64,000 bases of DNA, taken from Gordonia sp. 'Campus' (GTDB taxonomy: Bacteria > Actinomycetota > Actinomycetes > Mycobacteriales > Mycobacteriaceae). Position 1 is the stretch's first letter, and every line of letters begins with the position of its first letter. Location: contig NZ_JAKOIW010000001.1 of assembly GCF_022206305.1 (NCBI RefSeq), positions 372,001 through 436,000 of the forward strand, given 5' to 3'. Positions 17,784-26,897 of this stretch are shown here, one piece after another. The notes under the pieces were generated by a model. The model saw only the letters and a program-made list of their open reading frames with translations, had not been told where the DNA came from and did no database searches. The translations under genes and the position numbers were made by a program.

Positions 17784-18901
17784 GCGACCCCTCGCGACCC
17801 GAGGTCGAGGCGTGGAACCGTCTCGTCGATGCGCTCCGGGCCGCTGGCGACAAGCTCGCCTCGGACACGGCCGGCCTCAGCCCGCTCGAACAGGCCGATG
17901 GTTATCGCGCCCTCATCCGCGGATTGTCGAATCAGTTGTCCCGCTTCGACGTCGACCGGGAGCGTCCCGAATTGGTGTCGTTCAACGGCTGGCGCCACAA
18001 GTTCTTGATGGACAACCCGGATTTCCGCTACTGGGTCGCCGATGTGCGAAGCGATCGGTCGTACCGAATACGCGGAAATCGCGGCGACGCCGTGTACGTC
18101 TCGATCACCGCCTATCGACGCACCGGTGGTACCGGTTCAGGCGGCATCAGTTCGGAGTCGACCGCCCGGATCGACAGCGACACCATCAGCTTCGACGACG
18201 ACGGTTCGTTCGAGATCGTCGTCGGCAATGACGCCGGGATCGACAGCGGCGCAGACCATCTCGACCTGCCCGATAAGTCCTCGGTGATCTGGGTCCGCTT
18301 CTTCCACGACGACGTCTCCCGCGGCGAGGCGGGACGATGCGCCATCGAACCGCTCGCCGAACCACCGACACCGCCTCCGCTCGACCCGGCGAAGTTCTGT
18401 TCCCAGCTGGGCACGCTCGGCACCATGACGTCGATGTTGCCGACGATCTTCGAGGTGTCCACCAAGGACGACCACGAACCGCCGAACACGATGCGGCACT
18501 GGTCCGAGATGTCGGGCGGCGCGGTGTTCACCGAACCGAGCATCCACTACGTGCGCGGCGGCTGGCAGCTCGAACCCGGGCAGGCGCTGGTGATCGAGGG
18601 GGACGTGGTCGACTGCCGATACTGGAACATCCTTGCCTACAGCCGGTTCCTGAACTCACTCGACTTCCGGTACCGGCCCGTCTCCTACACCGGCGGCACG
18701 GCAACCGTCATCGACGGTCGATACCGTTTCGTTGTTGCCGCCCAGAATCCGACCACCCAGAATCCGGGTTCCGCGGACTGGATCGACACCGAAGGCAGAG
18801 AATTCGGCATCGTCGTGATGCGATTTCTGCAACCCGTCGACACCCCCGCACTCCCCTCAACCCGGGTCGCCGGGCTCGACGAATTGCGAGATGACCGATG
18901 A
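17780..18901 (+). CDS. DUF1214-domain protein
   Basis: A 373-residue soluble protein. The start ATG 17780 overlaps the upstream stop by four bases (ATGA) and its own stop overlaps the next start the same way, so it is translationally coupled on both sides. The C-terminal region (RYWNILAYSRFLNSLDFRY, SADWIDTEG, FGIVVMRFLQPV) is like DUF1214, a domain of unknown function often beside oxidoreductases and sulfotransferases in Mycobacteriales. No signal peptide or membrane helix is seen. No catalytic residues can be named. Confidence 0.75.
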   Translation: MSDPSRPEVEAWNRLVDALRAAGDKLASDTAGLSPLEQADGYRALIRGLSNQLSRFDVDRERPELVSFNGWRHKFLMDNPDFRYWVADVRSDRSYRIRGNRGDAVYVSITAYRRTGGTGSGGISSESTARIDSDTISFDDDGSFEIVVGNDAGIDSGADHLDLPDKSSVIWVRFFHDDVSRGEAGRCAIEPLAEPPTPPPLDPAKFCSQLGTLGTMTSMLPTIFEVSTKDDHEPPNTMRHWSEMSGGAVFTEPSIHYVRGGWQLEPGQALVIEGDVVDCRYWNILAYSRFLNSLDFRYRPVSYTGGTATVIDGRYRFVVAAQNPTTQNPGSADWIDTEGREFGIVVMRFLQPVDTPALPSTRVAGLDELRDDR

Positions 18902-20142
18902 CACAGTGGGTACCGCCGGAACGGACCGAGACCGCGCAGAGGATCTACGCGGCAGCCGAGGCCGACCGCGCGGCCGATCCCGACCGGTACCGACTCGGGG
19001 TCGACACGGCAGATCGACTCATCGAGCGCGCCATCGGCGAGCACGGCGTCGACGGACTGGGCGACCCCGCCGAGTGGCGGCCGGGCCTGGAGCGATATCT
19101 GGAGTCGGCCGAAGCCGACGGTCGGCTGAACGCGGTGGGGATTCGCCACGCCCAGGACGCGGCTGTCGGAAGGCTGCGCGCGCGAGCGATCTTCGACAAG
19201 ACGCTGCGCGCCGATCCCGCAGTGGCACAACGGTCCCTCGCACCACCGATTGTGATCATCGGTGGATGGCGCACCGGGACGACGTTCCTCTTCCGGCTCC
19301 TCGCCCACGATCCCCGCCTGCGGGCACCGCGACCGCTGGAACTGTATGCACCGTGGCGGGCGGCACGTATGACACCGACCGAGCGTGAGCAGTTCGTCGA
19401 AGAGCAAGCGAAGCAACCCAATCCGCTCCACCTGCTCAATCCGTCCATGGCGGCCGTCCACGACTCCGGTCCGCTGCTCCCCGAGGAATGCGTCCTCGGC
19501 ATGGGGACGGCCATGCGCAACTGGGGATTCGGCTCGACGATGCGCCTCGACTCCTACGCGCAGTGGCTGGCCACCCAGGACTTCGCCGACGAGTACACGG
19601 CCCACCGGCACATGTTGCAGATCCTCGACGACGACTCCGACCGACGCTGGCTGCTCAAAGCCCCCGCGCACACCCCAGAGCTCGCCCACCTCGCCACGAC
19701 CTACCTCGGTGTCTGCATCGTGCATCTACACCGCGACATCGTGGAGACCGTGGCATCGGGAGCCAGCCTGTTCGCGACGTATCGGTCGACCTACAGCGAC
19801 GAGGTCGACGGACCCGATGTCGGCCGGTTCCAGATCGAGCAGTCGGAGTTGTGGTTTCGGAGGGCGCTGGAGTTCCGGTCGTCGGTTGTGGCAGCGACGG
19901 CGACCATCGTCGACATCGAGTACACCGACCTGGTGGCGCGCCCGGAACAGACCGTCGAGCGGGTCTATGCCGCCGCGGGAATCGACCCGCCCGATGTGGC
20001 CGGGATGCTTGCCGAGCACAACGCACAGCAACCGCACAACGGCCACGGGAAGCACCGCTACACCCCCGAGGAATTCGGCATCTACCCGCATGCGCTGCGG
20101 GAACGGATGGCGTTCTACACCGATGCCGTGACCGGCGGCTGA
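18898..20142 (+). CDS. Sulfotransferase-family protein (PAPS-dependent)
   Basis: A 414-residue protein of the actinobacterial sulfotransferase_3 type. IVIIGGWRTGTTFLFRLLAHDP is the 5'-phosphosulfate loop that binds PAPS; RWLLKAPAHTPEL and CIVHLHRDIVETVAS hold the 3'-phosphate contacts and dimer region. It should move a sulfuryl group from PAPS to a hydroxyl acceptor; the acceptor is unknown. It starts inside the DUF1214 stop (ATGA), so the three genes form one operon, suggesting that reduction and sulfation act on one metabolite. Confidence 0.88.
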   Translation: MTQWVPPERTETAQRIYAAAEADRAADPDRYRLGVDTADRLIERAIGEHGVDGLGDPAEWRPGLERYLESAEADGRLNAVGIRHAQDAAVGRLRARAIFDKTLRADPAVAQRSLAPPIVIIGGWRTGTTFLFRLLAHDPRLRAPRPLELYAPWRAARMTPTEREQFVEEQAKQPNPLHLLNPSMAAVHDSGPLLPEECVLGMGTAMRNWGFGSTMRLDSYAQWLATQDFADEYTAHRHMLQILDDDSDRRWLLKAPAHTPELAHLATTYLGVCIVHLHRDIVETVASGASLFATYRSTYSDEVDGPDVGRFQIEQSELWFRRALEFRSSVVAATATIVDIEYTDLVARPEQTVERVYAAAGIDPPDVAGMLAEHNAQQPHNGHGKHRYTPEEFGIYPHALRERMAFYTDAVTGG

Positions 20143-20274
20143 CACACCACCGCTGGTTGATCAGGCGACGAGCCGGCCCTAAGCCACCTCGGAGGACGTC
20201 CCATTCCTCGTTCGGCCGTCCCGACGACTGTATCGGGGCTACCGTCGATGCATCCCTTCGACGCGGAGGTGGTG

Positions 20275-21093
20275 ATGAACGGAATCACGCCGAGCGATTC
20301 GCGATGGGTGCCCTGGCTGGTGGCTCCCGCGTCGGGCTTCGTCGTCGACGACCCGAGCGGACGCGGTGAGGTGGAGATCGCGCAGGTCGATGAACGACAG
20401 TTCGTCGTGCGCAACGCGTTCCGGTTCTCACACCCCGCCATCGAGGAGTACCTCGTCGAGCAGCTGGTCGATCGGGGCACGACGAAGGCCGAGGCGCTCA
20501 GGGCGGTCGACACCGCCCGCACGTTCCTTCCCCGCGAGGACAACCCGACCGACCTCGCCTCGATCCCCCGGTTTCTGCGTTGGTTCGAGAACCCTTACGG
20601 CCTGCATTCCCTGGCGGCCCTGATTCACGACGAACTCATCACCGGCACCGCCAATTCCGGTGCGCTCGGGAGTGACACCCTGTCCGACCGGTTCTTCCGC
20701 GAGATGATGCGGGCGTCCGGGGTTCCGTGGCTCAAGCGGTGGATCATGTGGTCGGCGGTGGCACTCCGCACGCGGTGGGTCGCCGGCGGAGCGCGCCGCC
20801 TCAGTGTCGTCGTGTGGTTGCTGCTGAGCGTCGTCGGGATCGGCGCGGCGGTCGGTTCGAGCGGGGCGCTGCTGTTCGGTTGGCCGTGGCCTGTGTCGTC
20901 GCCGTCGGTCTCGCTCGTCCTCGCTCTGTTGATGATCTTCGTCGCCGCACCGCTCTGGGGACGGCAGTGGGCGGCGAGTCTCGTTGCGGCCGTCGCCGCC
21001 CTGTGGATTCTCCCCGCGGCGATCGTGGCGTACTGCGCCTATGCGCTGTATCTGTTGTCGGAGAGGGCCGCCCGTACCGTCGGGCTCACGTAG
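20275..21093 (+). CDS. DUF1353-like domain fused to a membrane region
   Basis: About 272 residues. The motif TDLASIPRFLRWFENPYGLHSLAALIHDELI matches DUF1353-type proteins, with conserved His and Asp that suggest a peptidase-like or phage-related fold of unknown activity. After residue 170 there are three to four hydrophobic segments, so the protein is membrane-bound, unlike most DUF1353 proteins. I start at ATG 20275 with GGAGG 5 bases upstream; ATG 20248 is in frame, but a TACCGT box (20240-20245) so near it suggests transcription begins later. It stands alone between the sulfotransferase operon and the HNH gene. Confidence 0.7.
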   Translation: MNGITPSDSRWVPWLVAPASGFVVDDPSGRGEVEIAQVDERQFVVRNAFRFSHPAIEEYLVEQLVDRGTTKAEALRAVDTARTFLPREDNPTDLASIPRFLRWFENPYGLHSLAALIHDELITGTANSGALGSDTLSDRFFREMMRASGVPWLKRWIMWSAVALRTRWVAGGARRLSVVVWLLLSVVGIGAAVGSSGALLFGWPWPVSSPSVSLVLALLMIFVAAPLWGRQWAASLVAAVAALWILPAAIVAYCAYALYLLSERAARTVGLT

Positions 21094-21190
21094 CGGATCG
21101 ACCGAGCATTCTTGTCGGTGGTCGGGTCTACCTTGGAAGTATCAGTTGGACCGGTCGATTCGATCGGGTTGCAACGTCGTGGGGGTCACT

Positions 21191-22864
21191 GTGGGGGCAT
21201 GGACCGATCTGCCGGGCGAGTTCCTCGCCGGGGTCGATGCTGCCCGCCCGGCCGATGCCGATACCGCCGCCCACATGCAACGCCTGGGATCGATCCGTGC
21301 CGGGGAGTCGTATCTGGCGTGGTGCCGCTATCAGACGATCCTGGTGCTGTGCGACCGGTTGTTGAAGCCGGTTGGCAACAGCTACATCTCTGATGGTTTC
21401 GGTGACATGGTCGCCCGGGTGTCGCGGGAGGCAGGGATCAGCCGCTACCGCGCCGGGGTGCTGGTCGACGAGGCGTTGTGTCTTCGGGACCGGTTGCCGC
21501 GGGTGTTGGAGACGTTGCGCGACGGCATCATCGGGCCGCACCAGATCCGAGAGATCATCGGCCGCACCCATCTGGTGGCCGATGACCACGTCCTCGACCC
21601 CGCCGACCCCGACAGTCGTCGGATCATCGAGGTCCTCGACGCATCCATCGCCGACCTGCTGCGTAACCGGGCAGGGTCGTGGTCGACTGCTGGTGTGCGC
21701 GACATGATCGACCGTCTGGTCTTCGGCCACGACGCCGACGCGGTCCGCGAACGGCGCCGCGAGGCGCTGGACAACCGTGGCGTGTGGACCGAGAACCACG
21801 GCGACGGGACCGGTGAGATCACCGCGGTCATGGCCGCCGAGAACATCCGCGCGTCCCAGGCGTCGGTGCGCGCGCTGGCCGCGTCGGTGTGTGAGCGGGA
21901 TGGCCGCAACCGCAGCCAACGCAACTCCGATGCCATGTACGCGTTGCTCACCCGAACGGCGTTCACGTGCGCGTGCGGTCAGGCCGACTGCACCGCAACA
22001 CCTCCTGACCCGGCCGCCGGTACCACGACCGGTACCGAGATCGTGATCCATGTCGTGACCGACGCCGCCACCCTGGCCGGCGGGTCCGGGCCCGGCTGGG
22101 TTGACGGCCACGGAGTGATCTGCGATGAGCATGTGCGCGATCTCGCCGAGCGGCCTGACGCGACGATCAGGCCGATCACCCCGGTGCGTACACCACCCAC
22201 CCGCGTCGCCGCCGATGGTGAGAGCGCGTGGACAGCGAATGCCGCCGCACCACGGCAGGATGTCGAGAGTGTGATCGTGTTCCCGGGCGCATTGCCCGGT
22301 GACCCGTACCGGCCGACCAGTGCGTGTGCCGAGTTCGTGCGGGTACGGGATGGGTATTGCACGGAACCCGGTTGCACGCGTTCGGCATTCACCGCCGACG
22401 TCGACCACGTCGCCGAGTACGATCACGCCCGGCCGACCCGCGGCGGTGCGACCTCGAGTGAGAATCTTAACGCCAAATGCCGTGCCGGTCATCTGCACAA
22501 GACGCACGGTGACTGGACCGACGTACAGTACCGCGACGACGAGGGCCGTCTGGTCACCGAATATGTGACGCCGGAAGGGTTTGTCATTCCCGGCGAGGCC
22601 GAAACCCTCGAGGACCTCTTCCCGAACCTGCGTCGTATCCGGTTCGAGCAGGCCGCGAAAGCACCACCGACACCGCGCATCATCGTGCCCGACCACCACG
22701 GCCGACCACCACGCACGATCACCGAACGAACCGCCGCGAAACACGCGAAGCGGCGAGAAGAACGCGCCCGCAACAAGACACAGCGCGACAAGAATCGACG
22801 GGCCCGGACCGAAGCAGCCCACCATCAGCTGCCAACAGGAGACGACGACCCGCCACCGTTCTGA
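21191..22864 (+). CDS. DUF222/HNH endonuclease-like protein (13E12 family)
   Basis: A 557-residue protein. The N-terminal two thirds are helical DUF222 sequence (EAGISRYRAGVLVDEAL, GIIGPHQIREIIGRTH). The C-terminal HNH domain carries CTEPGCTRSAFTADVDHV, YDHARPTRGGATSSENL and HLHKTH, with the Cys and His ligands intact. The last 60 residues are strongly basic (RREERARNKTQRDKNRRAR). Family members occur in many copies in Mycobacteriales and are suspected mobile or selfish elements; their activity is unproven. GTG 21191 has GGGGG five bases upstream. A second copy lies at 61854-63353. Confidence 0.85.
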   Translation: MGAWTDLPGEFLAGVDAARPADADTAAHMQRLGSIRAGESYLAWCRYQTILVLCDRLLKPVGNSYISDGFGDMVARVSREAGISRYRAGVLVDEALCLRDRLPRVLETLRDGIIGPHQIREIIGRTHLVADDHVLDPADPDSRRIIEVLDASIADLLRNRAGSWSTAGVRDMIDRLVFGHDADAVRERRREALDNRGVWTENHGDGTGEITAVMAAENIRASQASVRALAASVCERDGRNRSQRNSDAMYALLTRTAFTCACGQADCTATPPDPAAGTTTGTEIVIHVVTDAATLAGGSGPGWVDGHGVICDEHVRDLAERPDATIRPITPVRTPPTRVAADGESAWTANAAAPRQDVESVIVFPGALPGDPYRPTSACAEFVRVRDGYCTEPGCTRSAFTADVDHVAEYDHARPTRGGATSSENLNAKCRAGHLHKTHGDWTDVQYRDDEGRLVTEYVTPEGFVIPGEAETLEDLFPNLRRIRFEQAAKAPPTPRIIVPDHHGRPPRTITERTAAKHAKRREERARNKTQRDKNRRARTEAAHHQLPTGDDDPPPF

Positions 22865-22871
22865 CAAACGA

Positions 22872-22918
22872 CAACACCCCGGCGAAACGTGGTGGTCCAC
22901 GCACCCGCCGGGGTGTTG
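22872..22918. terminator. Bidirectional terminator between HNH gene and lon
   Basis: A 13-bp perfect inverted repeat (22872-22884 with 22906-22918, arm CAACACCCCGGCG) encloses a second 5-bp stem (22888-22892 with 22897-22901). It fills the 71-base gap between convergent stops, so it can serve both genes. No long U-tract follows. Confidence 0.8.
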
Positions 22919-22935
22919 ACTGACACCGCCTGCCG

Positions 22936-25278
22936 TCAGGCCGCGCTGACCTGCTCGCCGACGGCCGGCTCCAGCGCCTGCGCAACGATCTCGGAGACAT
23001 CCGTCATCGGCCGCACGTCGAGGGCGTCGAGCACCTCGGCCGGCACATCGTCGAGGTCGGGCTCGTTGCGCTGCGGGATGAAGATGGTCTTCAGCCCGTT
23101 GCGTTGCGCGGCAAGCAGTTTCTGCTTGACCCCACCGATCGGTAGGACACGCCCGTTGAGCGTGACCTCGCCCGTCATCCCGACATCGCTGCGCACCTGA
23201 CGTCCCGTCGCCATCGACACCAGCGCGGTGACCATGGTGACGCCGGCGCTCGGCCCGTCCTTCGGCACGGCTCCGGCCGGAACGTGCACGTGGATGGTCT
23301 TGTCGAGCGCCTTCGGGTCGACGCCGAGTTGCTCGGCGTGCGCCCGCACGTACGACAGTGCGATCTGCGCCGACTCCTTCATCACGTCGCCGAGCTGACC
23401 GGTCAGCTTGAGACCGGGCTCCCCCTCGGTGGCGTTGACCTCGATGAACAGGACGTCGCCGCCCATACCCGTGACCGCGAGACCTGTTGCGACGCCGGGG
23501 ACGGCGGTCCGTTCCTCGGACTCCGGGGTGAACCGGGGCCGGCCGAGGTAGTCGCGAAGATCGGACTCGTCGATCGTGACCGGACCGCTCTTCTTGTCCC
23601 CGTCTCCCGATTCGACCGCGAGGTTGGTCGCCGCCTTGCGGAGCGCCTTGGCCAGCAGCCGTTCGAACTGTCGCACACCGGGCTCGCGGGTGTAGTTGGC
23701 CGCGATCTCGCGTAGTGCCGCATCGGTGACGGTCACCTCGTCGGGGGTCAGCGCCGCGCGCTCGGCCTGCCGAGGCAGCAGGTAGTCGCGGGCGATGGCG
23801 ACCTTGTCGTCCTCGGTATACCCGTCGAGGGTGACGAGTTCCATACGGTCGAGCAGGGCCGACGGGATGTTCTCGATGACGTTGGCGGTCGCGAGGAACA
23901 GCACGTCGGACAGGTCGAGGTCGAGATCGAGGTAGTGATCGCGGAAGGTGTGGTTCTGCGCGGGGTCGAGGACCTCGAGCAGCGCCGCGGCCGGGTCGCC
24001 CCGGTAGTCCGAGCCCACCTTGTCGATCTCGTCCAGCAGCACAACGGGGTTCATCGATCCCGCTTCGCCGATGGCCCGCACGATCCGGCCGGGCAGCGCG
24101 CCGACGTAGGTTCGACGGTGACCGCGGATCTCCGACTCGTCGCGCACACCACCCAGGGCGACGCGCACGAACTTGCGGCCCAGCGCCCGGGCGACGCTCT
24201 CACCGAGCGACGTCTTGCCGACGCCGGGAGGGCCGGCGAGCACCATGACGGCACCCGACCCGCGTCCGCCCACGACCTGCAGGCCTCGTTCGGCGCGGCG
24301 GGCACGCACCGCCAGGTACTCGACGATGCGGTCCTTCACGTCGTCGAGTCCGTGATGGTCGGCGTCGAGGATCTCGCGCGCGCCCTTCACGTCCGTCGAG
24401 TCCTCGGTGCGTGTGTTCCACGGCAGGTCGAGGACGGTGTCGAGCCAGGTGCGGATCCATCCGGTCTCCGGCGACTGGTCGCTGGCGCGTTCGAGCTTGC
24501 CCACCTCGCGGAGCGCGGCTTCGCGCACCTTCTCCGGCAGGTCGGCCTCTTCGACGCGGCCGCGGTAGTCGTCGGCGCCCTCGGGCTCGTCCTCGCCGAG
24601 TTCCTTGCGGATGGCGGCGAGTTGCTGGCGCAGCAGGAATTCCTTCTGCTGCTTGTCCATCCCGGCACGGACGTCCTCGGCGATCTTCTCGGTCACCTCG
24701 GACTCGGCGAGGTGGTCACCGGTCCATTCGATGAGCAGGCGCAACCGCGCCGCGGTCACCGGCGTCTCGAGCAACTCGCGCTTCTGCTCGTCGGTCAGCC
24801 ATGACGCGTAGCCCGAGGTGTCGGCCAGGTCCGACGGGTCGCTCATCTTGTTGACGGCGTCGATGAGCTGCCAGGCCTCGCGGCGCTGCAGCATGGCCAG
24901 TACGAGCTTCTTGTACTCGGCCGCGAGTTCGCGGTCCTCGTCGGTGATGTCCGCGGACTCGGCCTCGGTCACCTCGACCCAGAGCGCCGCTCCGTGACCA
25001 GGTGTCCCGGTGCCGATCTGCGCACGCTGCTCACCCTTGACGACGGCGGCGAGGCCCCCGCCCGGGATGCGCCCGACCTGCACGATCGACGCGATGACGC
25101 CGTAGGTGGGATACCGGTCGTCCAGGCGCGGGGCGACCAGCAGTCTTCCGGACTCGCTCGCCCGGGCGGCGTCGACCGTGGCCTGCGCTGCATCGTCGAG
25201 CGGGATGGGCACGACCATGCCGGGCAGCACGACGACGTCGGGAACGAAGAGAACCGGCAGTGAATATGTCTGTGACAT
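22936..25278 (-). CDS. lon: ATP-dependent protease Lon
   Basis: A 780-residue Lon. The N-terminal substrate domain ([17 protein letters not shown]) leads to an AAA+ module with Walker [10 protein letters not shown] near residue 355 and Walker [12 protein letters not shown], then the protease domain with catalytic Ser in [11 protein letters not shown] (about 676) and Lys in [10 protein letters not shown] (about 718). It degrades misfolded and regulatory proteins in the cytosol. I start at ATG 25278 because GGAGG lies 5 bases upstream. A HAIR-like operator at 25291-25311 puts it under HspR, as known in Streptomyces. M. tuberculosis lacks lon; M. smegmatis has it. Confidence 0.97.
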   Translation of the reverse strand: MSQTYSLPVLFVPDVVVLPGMVVPIPLDDAAQATVDAARASESGRLLVAPRLDDRYPTYGVIASIVQVGRIPGGGLAAVVKGEQRAQIGTGTPGHGAALWVEVTEAESADITDEDRELAAEYKKLVLAMLQRREAWQLIDAVNKMSDPSDLADTSGYASWLTDEQKRELLETPVTAARLRLLIEWTGDHLAESEVTEKIAEDVRAGMDKQQKEFLLRQQLAAIRKELGEDEPEGADDYRGRVEEADLPEKVREAALREVGKLERASDQSPETGWIRTWLDTVLDLPWNTRTEDSTDVKGAREILDADHHGLDDVKDRIVEYLAVRARRAERGLQVVGGRGSGAVMVLAGPPGVGKTSLGESVARALGRKFVRVALGGVRDESEIRGHRRTYVGALPGRIVRAIGEAGSMNPVVLLDEIDKVGSDYRGDPAAALLEVLDPAQNHTFRDHYLDLDLDLSDVLFLATANVIENIPSALLDRMELVTLDGYTEDDKVAIARDYLLPRQAERAALTPDEVTVTDAALREIAANYTREPGVRQFERLLAKALRKAATNLAVESGDGDKKSGPVTIDESDLRDYLGRPRFTPESEERTAVPGVATGLAVTGMGGDVLFIEVNATEGEPGLKLTGQLGDVMKESAQIALSYVRAHAEQLGVDPKALDKTIHVHVPAGAVPKDGPSAGVTMVTALVSMATGRQVRSDVGMTGEVTLNGRVLPIGGVKQKLLAAQRNGLKTIFIPQRNEPDLDDVPAEVLDALDVRPMTDVSEIVAQALEPAVGEQVSAA

Positions 25279-25290
25279 GAAACCTCCAGA

Positions 25291-25311
25291 GTTAAGTCTG
25301 ATCGACTCAAC
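25291..25311 (-). promoter_or_regulatory. HAIR-like operator (HspR site) upstream of lon
   Basis: On the minus strand GTTGAGT-N7-ACTTAAC matches HAIR (CTTGAGT-N7-ACTCAAG) at 11 of 14 positions and keeps the 7-base spacer. It ends 12 bases before the lon start codon. This links lon to the hspR gene 13 kb away in the same window. Confidence 0.78.
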
Positions 25312-25342
25312 CCAGGTGGCAGGAATCTTGTTCCCGAGTGAT

Positions 25343-25984
25343 TTATGCCAGGAGCGAACGGGTCGCAGCGGCCCACTCGAACCCATCCGGATCGGTCAGC
25401 TCCCCGGCGTCGCCGCCGATCACCAGCCGATGGGAACCCGAACCGTCCGGCCGGACGCCCGCGTCCTTGGCCGCGGCCTTCCGCCCGTAGAGCGCCAGCT
25501 TGATCGAGTCGGCGTTGACTGCATTCAGCTCACTCTCGAACTCGACGTACTTCCGGCCGAAGCTCTTGGCCACGGTGAGTCCGCGGCTCACGTAGAACTC
25601 TTTGGTCACCGCGACGTCGTCGACCCCGAGCAGCAGGACCAGATCGTCGACCTTGCGCTCAGGCGCGCCGCTCGGCTTCTTCGATGAACTGGCGACCTTC
25701 CAGATCGTGCCGTCGGGCGCCTGAACCACACCGCCGTACCCCCAGAAAGACTTCTTGGCGGGTTTGAGCACAGTGGCGCCGGCCTGAATCGCCGGTTGCA
25801 GGAAGGAGTCGGCGACCGTCGGGTCGGCGACCACCAGAGAGATCACGAAACCGCGGAAGCCCGACGTCGGCGAGTGTCCGGCGCGGAAGCGCAACCGGTC
25901 GCCGAGTCCGAAAGCATTGTCGTAGAACGCCTGTGCCGTCGCGATGTCGGAAACTTCGAGTGTGAGTGCGTTGATGTTCGTCAT
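25343..25984 (-). CDS. VOC (glyoxalase/bleomycin-resistance) family protein
   Basis: A 213-residue protein with two beta-alpha-beta-beta-beta units: INALTLEVSDIATAQAFYDNAFGLGDRLRF with GGVVQAPDGTIWKVA, and DDLVLLLGVDDVAVTKEFYVSRGLTVAKSFG with LTDPDGFEWAAA. This is the two-repeat VOC fold used for glyoxalases, dioxygenases and antibiotic-binding proteins; the substrate is unknown. The minus-strand box TAGCGT (25996-25991) lies 6 bases before ATG 25984, so it is probably leaderless. It precedes lon on the same strand, but lon has its own operator in the 64-base gap. Confidence 0.85.
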   Translation of the reverse strand: MTNINALTLEVSDIATAQAFYDNAFGLGDRLRFRAGHSPTSGFRGFVISLVVADPTVADSFLQPAIQAGATVLKPAKKSFWGYGGVVQAPDGTIWKVASSSKKPSGAPERKVDDLVLLLGVDDVAVTKEFYVSRGLTVAKSFGRKYVEFESELNAVNADSIKLALYGRKAAAKDAGVRPDGSGSHRLVIGGDAGELTDPDGFEWAAATRSLLA

Positions 25985-26075
25985 GCTTCGACGCTAGGAC
26001 GCCGACCCGCCCCGACGCTTCTCTATTCCTGACCGGTCGCTCCGACGGTGTGCGCGGCCCCCGGGCGCGCCAATC

Positions 26076-26258
26076 TCAGGTCAGGTCGACCGCGGCGCGG
26101 GTGGCAACGACGACGATCTGCGCGACGACCAGGACCGCGACGGCGACGAAGAACGCCGCCGTGGTGACCACGACGCCGGCCGCACCTCGGAGCGCGTGTG
26201 ACACCGACTGCAGCCACGAGGCGGAGAAGTGGTGAGACGGTGCGGTGTCGAGTGTCAT
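26076..26258 (-). CDS. Small single-helix membrane protein
   Basis: A 60-residue protein. After a polar N-terminus (MTLDTAPSHHFSASWLQSV) comes one long hydrophobic stretch (GVVVTTAAFFVAVAVLVVAQ), so it should be an inner-membrane peptide. AGGGGA lies 6 bases upstream of ATG 26258. It is divergent from the DoxX gene with a 195-base gap. I do not recognise a family and the coding call rests on the helix and the ribosome site. Confidence 0.5.
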   Translation of the reverse strand: MTLDTAPSHHFSASWLQSVSHALRGAAGVVVTTAAFFVAVAVLVVAQIVVVATRAAVDLT

Positions 26259-26453
26259 GGCGGTCCCCTGCGTACTGAAGAGCTACCCCGGCCGAGTGGC
26301 CGCAGTCACAACACTCAATCACAAGTAAGTACTTCTGTGCCAGAAAACGAGCCGCACCGATCTTCGCGCAGCAGTTCGCGCCTCTCGGCAATCGGGAATG
26401 ACGGCCGCAACGAAAGGCGTTACAGCGCACAACTGTCTACCGAGGAGCCCTGC

Positions 26454-26897
26454 ATGTCGATCCTGACCCCCACGACCACTCGTCAGCCGCTGGGCCGGGC
26501 CATCGCCCGCATCGCGCTCGGCGCCATCCTGGCGATCGCCGGTGTGGGTCATCTGACCGCGCAGCGTGAGGAGTTCCAGGCGCAGGTCCCCGACTGGGTG
26601 CCGTTCAGCAAGGACTTCGTGGTGCTGGCCTCGGGCGGCCTCGAGATCGCCTTGGGCGCAGCCCTGATCGCGCTGCCGCGCCACCGCAAGGTGGTGTCGT
26701 GGATCGTCGCGGCGTTCTTCGTCGCCATCTTCCCCGGCAACATCAACCAGTACGTGGAGCACATCGACGCCTTCGGGCTCGACACCGACCAGAAACGGCT
26801 GACGCGACTGTTCTTCCAGCCGCTCCTCGTGATCTGGGCCATCGCAGCCGGCACCGGCGAACGCCGCGATCAACCTGTCCGGGTCGCCGCGTCCTGA
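26454..26897 (+). CDS. DoxX-family membrane protein
   Basis: A 147-residue protein with four hydrophobic helices: IARIALGAILAIAGVGHLT, FVVLASGGLEIALGAALIAL, VVSWIVAAFFVAIFPGNINQY and RLFFQPLLVIWAIAAGTG. The pattern GVGHLT then PGNINQYVE fits the DoxX/YphA-like group of inner-membrane proteins, some of which take part in thiol or quinone redox chemistry. GAGGA lies 7 bases before ATG 26454. Its last 28 bases overlap the convergent MFS transporter gene. Confidence 0.83.
   Translation: MSILTPTTTRQPLGRAIARIALGAILAIAGVGHLTAQREEFQAQVPDWVPFSKDFVVLASGGLEIALGAALIALPRHRKVVSWIVAAFFVAIFPGNINQYVEHIDAFGLDTDQKRLTRLFFQPLLVIWAIAAGTGERRDQPVRVAAS

Noticed and set aside
20143-20200. Another dispersed repeat after the sulfotransferase gene
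   Set aside because: It only loosely resembles a palindrome (CCACCGCTGGTTGA and TAAGCCACC) and no second copy was seen here.
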